A DNA stretch of 64,000 nucleotides from Eudoraea chungangensis (GTDB taxonomy: Bacteria > Bacteroidota > Bacteroidia > Flavobacteriales > Flavobacteriaceae): assembly GCF_029360665.1 (NCBI RefSeq), contig NZ_JARDUB010000006.1, positions 596,333 through 660,332 on the forward strand, given 5' to 3'. A program made the position numbers and the translations under genes. Below are positions 47,385 through 55,499 of the stretch, piece by piece; position 1 is the first letter of the stretch; the number at the start of each line of letters is the position of its first letter. A model generated the notes under the pieces. That model was given only the letters and a program-made list of their open reading frames with translations. It had not been told where the DNA came from and made no database searches.

Positions 47385-48005
47385 ATGAAAGGTTTTAGCA
47401 AATTTTGTTTAGTAATTGCCTTGCTTACAAGCTACCTACATTTCGCGCAAGACAGTAAACCAGCAGAAGAGTTGTCATTAGATAAGGGAACTATTGAGAG
47501 CCAATTTCAATATCTCTATAAAAAATCGGGTAATTATAATGCAGAAGGAAAGCGTTACGAGGTTGTCCGGACTATCAATTTAGACAAATTAAAGAAGAAT
47601 GTGTTAGATTCTGTTGTAGCAGCCAGAACAAATGCTGCCGCCCTTAAAAATACAATAAGCACTCATGAGACAACTATTGAGTCTTTGAATAGCAAACTGA
47701 AAGAAACAACCGATAACCTTACTACGGTAACTAATGAAAAAGATAGCATGTCGCTAGTAGGGGCCCAGGTCTCGAAAGGAACTTATAATGTTATCTTATG
47801 GACCATAATAATTGGGCTTTTACTTTTACTCTTACTTTTTATCTATAAGTACCGAAGAAGCAATATTCTAACCCAAGATGCCAAAAGTAATCTTTCAGAA
47901 TTAGAGGTAGAATATGAAGACCACAGAAGAAGAGCTTTAGAGAGAGAACAAAAGATTAGTAGGCAGCTGCAAGACGAAATAAACAAATACAAAAAATCAA
48001 AATAA
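47385..48005 (+). CDS. Exported single-pass membrane coiled-coil protein
   Basis: 206 residues. Signal peptide (MKGFSKFCLVIALLTSYLHFAQ), a Ser/Thr/Lys-rich periplasmic coiled coil (residues about 60-125: ALKNTISTHETTIESLNSKLKE), one transmembrane helix (NVILWTIIIGLLLLLLLFIY), then a charged coiled coil ending in EDHRRRALEREQKISRQLQDE. Adjacent to trmD in flavobacteria, which I believe leads to it being labelled a tRNA methyltransferase in databases; it has no SPOUT or Rossmann motif. Function unknown. Followed by a terminator. Confidence 0.85.
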   Translation: MKGFSKFCLVIALLTSYLHFAQDSKPAEELSLDKGTIESQFQYLYKKSGNYNAEGKRYEVVRTINLDKLKKNVLDSVVAARTNAAALKNTISTHETTIESLNSKLKETTDNLTTVTNEKDSMSLVGAQVSKGTYNVILWTIIIGLLLLLLLFIYKYRRSNILTQDAKSNLSELEVEYEDHRRRALEREQKISRQLQDEINKYKKSK

Positions 48006-48036
48006 AAAAGGCTCCATTAAATGGAGCTTTTTTTTT
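48004..48036 (+). terminator. Rho-independent terminator of the coiled-coil protein gene
   Basis: AAAAAAGGCTCCAT, TTAA turn, ATGGAGC and a run of nine T. Confidence 0.93.
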
Positions 48037-48045
48037 CTAAAGGCA

Positions 48046-48492
48046 ATGATTAAAATTACAAAAGCTTCAGAGAAAGATATTGCCACATTGAGCTCCCTAG
48101 TAGATCAGTATCGGCAGTTTTACAAACAAAAATCTGATATTAAAGCAGCTTATGAATTTCTGGTAGAAAGATTTAATAATTCTGAATCGATTGTATTTTT
48201 GGCTTTTTACAAGGAAGTACCCGCTGGTTTTTGCCAACTTTACACCTCCTTTTCAACAGTTAGTCTTAGCCCACTTTTAATTCTAAACGACTTATTCGTA
48301 GCACCAGAATTTAGAAATAAGGAGCTCGGAGAAAAACTTCTCAAAACGGCGCAAATGCATTGTACTGAACTCGGATACAAAGGTCTTGCACTTGAAACAG
48401 CTATTGATAATCCCGCTCAAAATCTTTACGAGCGACTTGGCTGGAAAAAAGATGTTGGGTATTTTCATTATTTTTGGGAGCGTCCAGTCTAA
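48046..48492 (+). CDS. GNAT-family N-acetyltransferase
   Basis: 148 residues, cytoplasmic. Acetyl-CoA motif in ILNDLFVAPEFRNKELGEKLLK, with the C-terminal GYKGLALETAIDNPAQNLYERLGW. Usual single-domain size. Lies between two terminated or promoter-separated units; trmD starts 24 nt later with its own promoter box. Substrate unknown. Confidence 0.93.
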   Translation: MIKITKASEKDIATLSSLVDQYRQFYKQKSDIKAAYEFLVERFNNSESIVFLAFYKEVPAGFCQLYTSFSTVSLSPLLILNDLFVAPEFRNKELGEKLLKTAQMHCTELGYKGLALETAIDNPAQNLYERLGWKKDVGYFHYFWERPV

Positions 48493-48506
48493 AATTTTGT
48501 GACCAA

Positions 48507-48514
48507 TAAGTTTG
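48507..48514 (+). promoter_or_regulatory. -7 box of trmD
   Basis: TAAGTTTG, exact TAnnTTTG, 2 nt before the ATG at 48517; expected transcription start lies on the start codon. Confidence 0.5.
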
Positions 48515-48516
48515 CT

Positions 48517-49194
48517 ATGCGAATTGATATAATAACAGTGTTACCAGAATTATTAAAAAGTCCTTTTGAAGCTTCAATCTTAAAAAGAGCTATTGAAAAA
48601 AATCTCGTAGAGGTATATTTTCACAATCTCCGAGACTATACTGACATGAGCTACAAACAGGTGGATGATTATCAGTTTGGTGGCGGTGCGGGGATGGTCC
48701 TTATGATTGAACCAATTGATAAGTGTATTACCTCCTTGAAAGCTCAAAGGAACTATGACGAAATTATCTATATGACGCCCGACGGGCAAACTCTGGATCA
48801 AAAAATGTCTAATAGACTTTCCCTTAAAAAAAATATCATTATTCTGTGTGGTCACTATAAAGGAGTAGACCAACGAGTCAGAGACAACTATATTACAAAA
48901 GAAGTATCCATAGGAGACTACGTATTATCTGGCGGCGAATTGGGAGCAGCAGTTCTTTGCGACAGTATTATAAGATTACTTCCAGGAGTTTTAAATAATG
49001 AGACTTCTGCTCTTACCGATACTTTTCAGGATGGATTATTGGCTCCACCGGTCTATACCAGACCAAGAGAATACAAAGGAGATATAGTTCCTGAAATTCT
49101 CCTTAGCGGCAATTTTCCAGCAATTGAAGAATGGCGAGAAAACAAGGCTTATGAACGAACTAAAGCCCTTAGGCCAGATCTCTTAGAAGATTAA
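48517..49194 (+). CDS. trmD: tRNA (guanine-37-N1)-methyltransferase
   Basis: About 225 residues, SPOUT enzyme methylating G37 of tRNA. Start [38 protein letters not shown], and the knot motif [21 protein letters not shown], then [16 protein letters not shown]. An in-frame GTG at 48499 lies upstream, but the ATG at 48517 is the family start and an exact -7 box sits 2 nt before it. Followed at 134 nt by rplS with its own promoter, the common trmD-rplS pairing. Confidence 0.96.
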   Translation: MRIDIITVLPELLKSPFEASILKRAIEKNLVEVYFHNLRDYTDMSYKQVDDYQFGGGAGMVLMIEPIDKCITSLKAQRNYDEIIYMTPDGQTLDQKMSNRLSLKKNIIILCGHYKGVDQRVRDNYITKEVSIGDYVLSGGELGAAVLCDSIIRLLPGVLNNETSALTDTFQDGLLAPPVYTRPREYKGDIVPEILLSGNFPAIEEWRENKAYERTKALRPDLLED

Positions 49195-49229
49195 CTTAAA
49201 TCTTTGATAAAAATTTTATCGCATATTCC

Positions 49230-49259
49230 TTGTAAGTAAATAATTTAAGAGTATTTTTG
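49230..49259 (+). promoter_or_regulatory. rplS promoter, -33 TTG and -7 TATTTTTG
   Basis: TTG at 49230-49232, 19-nt spacer, TATTTTTG at 49252-49259: both elements at textbook Bacteroidota spacing. Predicted start near 49263, giving a leader of about 66 nt. Confidence 0.75.
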
Positions 49260-49268
49260 CAGGCGATT

Positions 49269-49306
49269 AAAATCAACCTCTGACGAGGTACGTGAATGTT
49301 GGTTTT
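49269..49306 (+). ncRNA. Structured 5' leader of rplS (candidate L19 autoregulatory leader)
   Basis: A 9-bp outer stem AAAATCAAC (49269-49277) with GTTGGTTTT (49298-49306, one G-U pair) encloses a small hairpin CTC-TGAC-GAG (49278-49287) and a single-stranded GTACGTGAAT. It lies between promoter and rplS start. Ribosomal-protein leaders fold like this and let the protein block its own translation; L19 leaders are known in other groups. Binding by L19 is inference. Confidence 0.55.
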
Positions 49307-49328
49307 CCTATAATTAAAATATAAAAAC

Positions 49329-49685
49329 ATGGAATCTTTAATTTCCTTTGTAGAAAACGAATTTATTTCCAAAAAAGAATTTCCTAAGTTTACTTCAGGT
49401 GATACCATTACTGTATACTATGAAATAAAGGAAGGTGAAAAAACAAGAACTCAGTTTTTTAAAGGAGTTGTGGTTCAAAGAAGAGGAACCGGTGCAACAG
49501 AAACCTTTACTATTCGTAAGATGTCAGGAACCATTGGGGTGGAAAGAATCTTCCCAATTAATATGCCTGCCTTACAAAAAATTGAATTAAACAAAAGAGG
49601 TAAAGTTAGAAGAGCAAGAATATTTTACTTTAGAGGGCTTACTGGGAAGAAAGCCAGAATTAAAGAAATTCGTTCTAGGTCTTAA
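49329..49685 (+). CDS. rplS: 50S ribosomal protein L19
   Basis: 118 residues. FVENEFISKKEFPKFTSGDTI near the start, GEKTRTQFFKGVVVQRRGTG, and MSGTIGVERIFPINMPALQKIE are diagnostic; the C-terminus is KKARIKEIRSRS. Complete and of normal length. It has a dedicated promoter, a folded leader and a strong terminator, so it is a single-gene unit downstream of trmD. Confidence 0.98.
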   Translation: MESLISFVENEFISKKEFPKFTSGDTITVYYEIKEGEKTRTQFFKGVVVQRRGTGATETFTIRKMSGTIGVERIFPINMPALQKIELNKRGKVRRARIFYFRGLTGKKARIKEIRSRS

Positions 49686-49693
49686 GAATAAAT

Positions 49694-49728
49694 AAAAAAC
49701 CCGATAATTACTTATCGGGTTTTTTTTT
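49694..49728 (+). terminator. Rho-independent terminator of rplS
   Basis: AAAAAACCCGATAA, loop TTAC, TTATCGGG followed by nine T; 8 nt past the stop codon. It can also serve the convergent rocD. Confidence 0.95.
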
Positions 49729-49746
49729 GCGTTTTTACTAAACTTT

Positions 49747-51027
49747 CTATTTATTTTCAAAATCCTTAATTGTCTTGGTTATTATTGCGACACAATCCAA
49801 TAATTGATCTTCATTCATCACTAAGGGCGGAGCAAACCTGATAATATTTCCATGGGTAGGCTTAGCCAACAGGCCATTCTCCTTCAATGCCATACAGATA
49901 TCCCAAGCTGTAGAACTATCTTCTGTATCATTAATTACTATTGCATTTAATAAGCCCTTCCCACGGACTAATTTTACAAGCGGACTTACTTCAATTAATT
50001 TAGACATTTCACTTCTAAAGAGTTTCCCCAAATAATCTGCATTTTCTGCAAGATTCTCGTCCCTTACCACTTCCAAGGCTGCAATCGCCACTGCACAAGC
50101 AATAGGATTTCCTCCAAAAGTACTACCATGATTCCCAGGACGGATAACCTTCATGATATTGTTGTTTGCCAAAACTGCAGAAACCGGAAAAACTCCTCCA
50201 GAGAGTGCTTTACCCAAAATCAGAATATCTGGTTTTACTTCAGGATCACCGCTACACAATTTATCTTCACAATCACAACTGCCACAACTCGCTAGGAGTC
50301 TGCCTGTACGAGCAACTCCTGTCTGAACCTCATCAGCAATAAATAAGACATTATTTTGTCTACACAGTTCATATGCTTTTCTTATATAGTCTTCATCTGG
50401 CACATAAACCCCGGCTTCACCCTGGATAGGTTCCACCATAAATGCCGCAATATTCGAATCTTCTAAAACCTCCGCCAAGGCTCTCAGATCATTATATCGT
50501 ATGGATATGATTCCAGGCGTAAACGGACCAAAATTTTCTGTTGCAACGGGGTCATTAGACGCAGAAATTATAGAAATAGTGCGACCGTGGAAATTGTTCT
50601 GACAGACAACAATTTTTGCCTGGTTAGAATGAATGCCTTTTACTTCATAACCCCACTTTCTAGCCAATTTCATAGCAGTTTCCACTGCTTCTGCACCAGT
50701 ATTCATGGGTAGTACCCGATCAAAATCAAAATACTCACATATAAACTTTTCATACTTACCCAACATATCATTATAAAAAGCTCGTGAAGTAAGTGTAAGC
50801 TTTTCTGCCTGCTCTTTCAAGGCATTAATAATATAGGGGTGACAATGTCCTTGATTAACTGCGGAATAAGCGGATAAAAAATCATAATACTTCTTCCCTT
50901 CTACATCCCAGACGAATACTCCTTCTCCTCTACTTAAAACTACCGGAAGCGGATGATAATTCTGCGCTCCATACTTTTCTTCTAAAGCAATTGCATCTTT
51001 AGAAGAGATTTGTTCCATTACTGACAT
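49747..51027 (-). CDS. rocD: Ornithine-oxo-acid aminotransferase with cysteine-rich insertion
   Basis: 426 residues, PLP class III enzyme converting ornithine and 2-oxoglutarate to glutamate semialdehyde and glutamate. PLP Lys273 in [12 protein letters not shown], Asp232 in [33 protein letters not shown]. Between the last two lies an unusual insertion, about residues 247-263, reading [16 protein letters not shown], with four Cys at 248, 251, 253 and 258. The rest fits OAT closely. In-frame ATG codons at residues 1 and 4 are both possible starts. The insertion may bind metal. Confidence 0.95.
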   Translation of the reverse strand: MSVMEQISSKDAIALEEKYGAQNYHPLPVVLSRGEGVFVWDVEGKKYYDFLSAYSAVNQGHCHPYIINALKEQAEKLTLTSRAFYNDMLGKYEKFICEYFDFDRVLPMNTGAEAVETAMKLARKWGYEVKGIHSNQAKIVVCQNNFHGRTISIISASNDPVATENFGPFTPGIISIRYNDLRALAEVLEDSNIAAFMVEPIQGEAGVYVPDEDYIRKAYELCRQNNVLFIADEVQTGVARTGRLLASCGSCDCEDKLCSGDPEVKPDILILGKALSGGVFPVSAVLANNNIMKVIRPGNHGSTFGGNPIACAVAIAALEVVRDENLAENADYLGKLFRSEMSKLIEVSPLVKLVRGKGLLNAIVINDTEDSSTAWDICMALKENGLLAKPTHGNIIRFAPPLVMNEDQLLDCVAIITKTIKDFENK

Positions 51028-51162
51028 AACTCTTACTTATTAAAATAAACAATAGCAATTCCTACTTGCTGGAGAGAAATCATCCTAATTCTGTCTACAA
51101 AACTACAAAAAGCTGGCATATTCCCATAGAGTTTTAAGAATTCGTATTTGTCTGATTTTAAG

Positions 51163-51195
51163 TTGCAAAAGATGCCATTTACAGTCCTTTTGCAA
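51163..51195. promoter_or_regulatory. Inverted repeat upstream of rocD
   Basis: TTGCAAAAG (51163-51171) and CTTTTGCAA (51187-51195), perfect, 15-nt spacer. It could be a regulator site or a weak hairpin; it lies about 136 nt upstream of the rocD start codon. Confidence 0.4.
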
Positions 51196-51357
51196 AACCG
51201 CTAAAAAAGCCCCATGCAGACTTTATTAATAGTAAAATTTCCTCCAAATTTGTTATGAATAATTATACCATGGTCAGGCCATTTTAATAGGGGCCAAAAT
51301 TCTAGATGTTTTAACTAAATCCTTCCCAAGATAAGTTTAAAGATTCCGGGTAAATAG

Positions 51358-51365
51358 TATTTTTG
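51358..51365 (+). promoter_or_regulatory. -7 box of rlmD
   Basis: TATTTTTG, exact TAnnTTTG, 4 nt before the ATG at 51370; expected leaderless start. Confidence 0.6.
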
Positions 51366-51369
51366 CCTT

Positions 51370-52785
51370 ATGAGAAAAAAACGAGTACGAAAAATATTCG
51401 ACAATATTGAAGTCCTTGATGCGGCAGCCAAGGGTAAATGTATAGCCAAAGCGCCAGATGGCAGGGTTATCTTTCTATCGAATGTTGTACCGGGGGATAT
51501 TTGTGATATCCAAACCACCAAGAAAAGGAAGGCTTATTACGAAGGAGTCCCCGTTAGGTTCCATCATTTATCAAGCCAAAGGGTGGAGCCAGAATGTAAG
51601 CATTTTGGTGTTTGTGGTGGCTGTAAGTGGCAGAATATGGGGTATCAACACCAACTTAAATACAAGCAATCAGAGGTCACCAATAATCTACAACGAATTG
51701 GGCATCTAGATCTTCCCAAAGAAGAACCAATTGCTGGTTCCAAGAAAACTTATTTCTATCGAAACAAAATGGAGTTTTCTTTTTCAAATAATCGTTGGTT
51801 ATCCTTAGAAGAGATTACTTCTGAAAACGAAATAGAAAACCGTAATGCACTTGGTTTCCATATTCCCGGAATGTGGGATAAAATTCTGGACATCGAAAAA
51901 TGTCATTTGCAGGCAGATCCTTCCAATGCCCTCCGATTATTTATTAAAGAATTCGCAGAAAAAAACAGCATTAGTTTTTTTAACCCACGGGAACATTCGG
52001 GAGAGTTACGTACCCTTATGATAAGAACTTCCTCTACTGGGGAAGTCATGGTGCTTTTACAGTTTTATGCTGATAATGAGACTAATCGGAGTCTTTTACT
52101 AAAAAATCTCAAAGAGCGCTTCCCAGAAATAACTTCCCTGCTTTACGTAATTAATAGAAAGGGTAATGATACCATTTACGATCAAGAGATACATTGTTAT
52201 CACGGAAGAGATTATATCGTAGAAAAAATGGAAGAGCTAGAATTTAAAATTACAGCCAAATCTTTTTATCAGACCAATTCTGATCAAGCATATGAATTGT
52301 ACAAAATTACCAGAGAATTTGCAGGACTAACAGGAAAGGAAGTTGTGTATGACTTGTATACCGGGATTGGTACTATAGCTCTTTTTGTGGCTTCTAAAGC
52401 CGCCAAGGTAATTGGAATTGAAGCAATCCCCGATGCCATACTGGCAGCAAATTCGAATGCGATGGACAATGGAATTGAAAATGTTAAATTTTTCTCCGGA
52501 GATATGAAGAATATTTTTAATGATTCCTTAATAGAACAAGAAGGAAGGCCAGAGGTAATTATTACCGATCCTCCAAGAGACGGAATGCACAAACAGGTAG
52601 TTGAACAGATATTACAAATCGCTCCTGAAAGAATTGTCTATGTAAGTTGCAATAGTGCTACACAGGCAAGAGATCTTGCCCTTATGGATACTTCATATAA
52701 GATTATTAAATCACAAGCCGTGGATATGTTTCCCCAAACACATCACGTAGAAAATGTTGTACTTTTGAAAAAACGAAACCTCTGA
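51370..52785 (+). CDS. rlmD: 23S rRNA (uracil-1939-C5)-methyltransferase RlmD-type
   Basis: 471 residues. TRAM-like N-terminal domain (AAKGKCIAKAPDGRVIFLSNVVPGD), iron-sulfur-type cysteines Cys76, Cys82, Cys85 (CKHFGVCGGCKWQ) with a fourth in EKCHLQ, SAM motif DLYTGIGTIALF, ITDPPRDGM, and catalytic Cys in VYVSCNSATQARD. Family members are RlmD, RlmC and TrmA; placement as RlmD rests on the FeS motif and TRAM and could be RlmCD-type. Heads the DUF6452/DUF6048 string, 8 nt apart. Confidence 0.94.
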   Translation: MRKKRVRKIFDNIEVLDAAAKGKCIAKAPDGRVIFLSNVVPGDICDIQTTKKRKAYYEGVPVRFHHLSSQRVEPECKHFGVCGGCKWQNMGYQHQLKYKQSEVTNNLQRIGHLDLPKEEPIAGSKKTYFYRNKMEFSFSNNRWLSLEEITSENEIENRNALGFHIPGMWDKILDIEKCHLQADPSNALRLFIKEFAEKNSISFFNPREHSGELRTLMIRTSSTGEVMVLLQFYADNETNRSLLLKNLKERFPEITSLLYVINRKGNDTIYDQEIHCYHGRDYIVEKMEELEFKITAKSFYQTNSDQAYELYKITREFAGLTGKEVVYDLYTGIGTIALFVASKAAKVIGIEAIPDAILAANSNAMDNGIENVKFFSGDMKNIFNDSLIEQEGRPEVIITDPPRDGMHKQVVEQILQIAPERIVYVSCNSATQARDLALMDTSYKIIKSQAVDMFPQTHHVENVVLLKKRNL

Positions 52786-52793
52786 TTATTTTT

Positions 52794-53333
52794 ATGAGTT
52801 TAAAGCGTATTCTCCCCGTTGGAGGTTTTTATACCTTAAGAATTCTGATAAGCCTATTGAGCTTGTTGTCCGTTTTGCTAGGTTGTGAGAAGGATGATAT
52901 TTGTGTAGACGGCGATACACCACTTTTGGTAATTCAGTTTTTTGATATAGATAATCCTGAAGAGAGCAAGGCAGTTCCAAGCCTAAGAGTAGTAGGGCAA
53001 AACCAGAATATAACGGTAAATACAATCAGCGACAGAACTTCTCTCGATTCTATAGGAATCCCATTGCGCATAAATGAAGCAGATACCTCTTTTATTTTTA
53101 TTTCGGATTCGGAAGATAATGAAGAAGATCAAGAAATTGGAAATGTGGATAACCTTAGCTTTCAATACAATACAAGGGAAGTATTTATTTCACGGGCTTG
53201 TGGTTATGTAGCAAACTACAATGATCTGTCCGACAATCTTATTCCTGATGCCGACAATTGGATTAGAGAAATCGAAATTGTCTCGCCTATCGTCGAAAAC
53301 CAAACCATTACCCATGTCAAAATCTATCATTAG
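52794..53333 (+). CDS. DUF6452-type lipoprotein
   Basis: 179 residues. Hydrophobic N-terminus LRILISLLSLLSVLLGCEKDD with lipobox LLGC, so lipidated at Cys30. The mature protein starts CEKDDICVDGDTPLLVIQFFD, the hallmark of DUF6452, and carries an acidic stretch DSEDNEEDQEIGNVD. Found next to rlmD and a DUF6048 gene across Flavobacteriia; function unknown. Begins 8 nt after rlmD and overlaps the next gene by 20 nt. Confidence 0.85.
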   Translation: MSLKRILPVGGFYTLRILISLLSLLSVLLGCEKDDICVDGDTPLLVIQFFDIDNPEESKAVPSLRVVGQNQNITVNTISDRTSLDSIGIPLRINEADTSFIFISDSEDNEEDQEIGNVDNLSFQYNTREVFISRACGYVANYNDLSDNLIPDADNWIREIEIVSPIVENQTITHVKIYH

Positions 53334-54099
53334 TCTTGTTTTTCTTTTTTTAGGTTTTCTGGGAAGGGGGCAATCAGATTCGCTGGAGACGAAAACTAAA
53401 GATTCAACTAAGTTATCGGAGCGATATGGTCTTCGGGTAGGAATCGATCTAAGCAAACCAATTCGAGGACTGATAGATGAAAATTATATGGGGCTCGAAG
53501 TAGTAGCCGACTTTAGAATTACTCACCGCCTCAATATTGCCGCGGAAATAGGGAATGAAGAATTTACCGACGCGGAAATACTCGATAATGCTGATGATAT
53601 CAATGTTGTAGAACTGTATAACTATACCAGCTCTGGTAGTTACTTGAAATTGGGAGTAGATTTCAATACCTATGAAAACTGGTACGGCATGTCTAATGCC
53701 ATAATTATTGGGGGTAGATACGTAGGCAGCACCTTTAGTCAGACATTAAATAGTAACACGGTTTACGACAGTAACCGCTATTGGGTGCCAAATGGTTTCG
53801 CAGAAGGATTTACTGCACGGCAGGAGTTTAAATCTCTTAATGCCAGTTGGTTAGAATTCCTTGTTGGTATTAAGGTAGAGTTATTCGCTAACTTCTACCT
53901 TAGTGCAAGTGCCCGATTAGCATATTTATTTACTAACAAAGAGGCAGAAGGATTCCCTAATCTTTGGATACCTGGTTACGGAAGGGTTAGTGATAATAGT
54001 AATTTTGGAGCGAACTATAATTATTCTATCTCCTATTTCATTCCCATTTTTAAAAAGAAGACAAAGAAACCCAAAGAAGAGCCTCCCGTAACTGAGTAG
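53314..54099 (+). CDS. DUF6048-type outer-membrane-like protein
   Basis: 261 residues from the ATG at 53314; the frame is open further upstream, but the MSKSIISLVFLFLGFLGRGQ signal peptide fixes this start. The mature part is beta-rich with alternating aromatic strands (YGLRVGIDLSKPIRGLID; LEVVADFRITHRLNIAAEIG; EFLVGIKVELFANFYLSASARL) like a small outer-membrane barrel of the DUF6048 family. The C-terminus KKKTKKPKEEPPVTE is basic. The 20-nt overlap with DUF6452 suggests coupled translation and a functional pair. Confidence 0.85.
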   Translation: MSKSIISLVFLFLGFLGRGQSDSLETKTKDSTKLSERYGLRVGIDLSKPIRGLIDENYMGLEVVADFRITHRLNIAAEIGNEEFTDAEILDNADDINVVELYNYTSSGSYLKLGVDFNTYENWYGMSNAIIIGGRYVGSTFSQTLNSNTVYDSNRYWVPNGFAEGFTARQEFKSLNASWLEFLVGIKVELFANFYLSASARLAYLFTNKEAEGFPNLWIPGYGRVSDNSNFGANYNYSISYFIPIFKKKTKKPKEEPPVTE

Positions 54100-54245
54100 A
54101 CGTAACGCCGATTGCCTTTTTAAAAGTCCTATTTTACATCCTACACCTTTGTTGCTCTTCGCCTTTAACAAGCCAAAAACACCTCAGAAATAAAGGGTGA
54201 ACTAAATCGTTTTAAAATAAGGACCTTAAGCACTAGGATACGTGT

Positions 54246-55409
54246 TTATATGCTCTTATTAAATTTGGCCTTTTTAGAACCTGAATACATAATATACTTT
54301 ACGAGTCGAGATTCTAAATGACTATTAAACACTTTGATTTTTCTAGAAGGTCTCAGTCCAACAAATTTTAAAGCTTCTAAGTTGGAGGTTATCAGCCAGG
54401 CATCCGTACCTGAATAATTCTTCTTTAACGTATCGCCAATTTCTTTATAAAAATCCTCCATTTCAATAGATAATCTCTCGCCGTATGGAGGATTAAAGAC
54501 CATATGTAAATGGTTTTCTGTTACCTTTTGAGTATCAAAAAAGTTTTTCCTCTGAACTTCAATATACTCTGATAATTGCGCGTTTTCTACATTGGCCTTT
54601 GCCTTTTCAACGGCCGACGGTGCTTTGTCATAGCCCATAATCTTAAAATGAAACTCTCTGGTTTTATTTAAGCTGCTATCCACAATTTTGTCGTAAAGCT
54701 CTGCATCAAAATCGTCCCATTTCTGAAAGGCAAATCCTTTTCTATTGATATTCGCCGGAATATTACATGCTATCATGGTAGCCTCAACCAGAAAAGTACC
54801 ACTTCCGCACATAGGGTCTAAAAAATTAGACTGTCCATCCCAGCCGCTTAAAAGAAGTAAACCGCAGGCTAGGACTTCGTTAATTGGTGCAATATTGGTT
54901 GCCTTCCTATAACCTCTTTGATGCAACGATTTGCCAGAGGTATCTAAGGAAATATTGCATTGATTGTTATGTATGTGCACGTTTAGTCGAAGATCGGGAT
55001 CCTGTGTATCTACACTGGGTCTTTCCCCATGTGTTTCTCTAAATTTATCCACAATAGCATCTTTACATTTTTGGGAAACAAAAAGAGAATGTGTAAACAA
55101 ATCGGAACTCAAAGTCGTATCTATGGCAAATGTTTTCTCCGGACTAAGGTATTTACTCCAGTCAAAATCATACATATTTTTATACAAATCTCTTTCATTT
55201 CTAACACGGAAAGAATGTATAGGTTTAAGTATTTTTATCGCCGTTCGCAAACACAAATTAGCCTTATACATAAAGCCTGAATCACCAGAAAATGAAACAT
55301 TTCGGACACCTTCTTTTACGTCTAAGCCACCTAGATTTCTTATTTCCTTTGCTAAAATTTCTTCAAACCCAAATAGTGTTTTAGCGACCATTTTAAAATT
55401 ATTCCCCAT
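54246..55409 (-). CDS. THUMP-domain RNA methyltransferase (RlmL-like N-terminal part)
   Basis: 387 residues. N-terminal ferredoxin-like and THUMP domains (MVAKTLFGFEEILAKEIRNLGG; LNVHIHNNQCNISLDTSG), then a class I SAM domain: LLLSGWDGQSNFLDPMCGSGTFLVEA, IMGYDKAPSAVEKAKANVE and the amino-methyltransferase NPPYGERL. It matches the first half of RlmL (23S rRNA m2G2445) and Trm14-type enzymes; no RlmK half is fused. ATG at 55409 is used, with a second at 55391. TATTTTTG -7 box 20 nt upstream. Confidence 0.93.
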   Translation of the reverse strand: MGNNFKMVAKTLFGFEEILAKEIRNLGGLDVKEGVRNVSFSGDSGFMYKANLCLRTAIKILKPIHSFRVRNERDLYKNMYDFDWSKYLSPEKTFAIDTTLSSDLFTHSLFVSQKCKDAIVDKFRETHGERPSVDTQDPDLRLNVHIHNNQCNISLDTSGKSLHQRGYRKATNIAPINEVLACGLLLLSGWDGQSNFLDPMCGSGTFLVEATMIACNIPANINRKGFAFQKWDDFDAELYDKIVDSSLNKTREFHFKIMGYDKAPSAVEKAKANVENAQLSEYIEVQRKNFFDTQKVTENHLHMVFNPPYGERLSIEMEDFYKEIGDTLKKNYSGTDAWLITSNLEALKFVGLRPSRKIKVFNSHLESRLVKYIMYSGSKKAKFNKSI

Positions 55410-55429
55410 AATGTCCTTTAAGATTGATA

Positions 55430-55437
55430 CAAAAATA
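55430..55437 (-). promoter_or_regulatory. -7 box of the THUMP methyltransferase gene
   Basis: Minus strand TATTTTTG, exact TAnnTTTG, 20 nt before the ATG; 3 bp from the divergent ZIP-gene box. Confidence 0.5.
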
Positions 55438-55440
55438 CAC

Positions 55441-55448
55441 TAATTTTG
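55441..55448 (+). promoter_or_regulatory. -7 box of the ZIP transporter gene
   Basis: TAATTTTG, exact TAnnTTTG. The open frame's TTG codon at 55446 falls inside it, so the true start is the ATG at 55500. Confidence 0.5.
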
Positions 55449-55499
55449 CAGGGCAACTTTTTCCTTGATAAAAAAAGCGAGCACCTAGCTAAAAACCAA

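Larger units (their letters stand above)
51028..51369. other. 342-nt intergenic region between rocD and rlmD
   Basis: No open frame worth reporting. It contains the 9-bp inverted repeat at 51163-51195 and the rlmD -7 box at 51358-51365. AT-rich; no tRNA-like cloverleaf or terminator seen. Confidence 0.7.

Noticed and set aside
53221..53313. Longer N-terminus for DUF6048
   Set aside because: The added residues lie inside the DUF6452 gene and would bury the signal peptide.
55446..55499. Longer N-terminus for the ZIP transporter
   Set aside because: Its TTG overlaps an exact -7 promoter box and the added residues (QGNFFLDKKSEHLAKNQ) are not ZIP-like.
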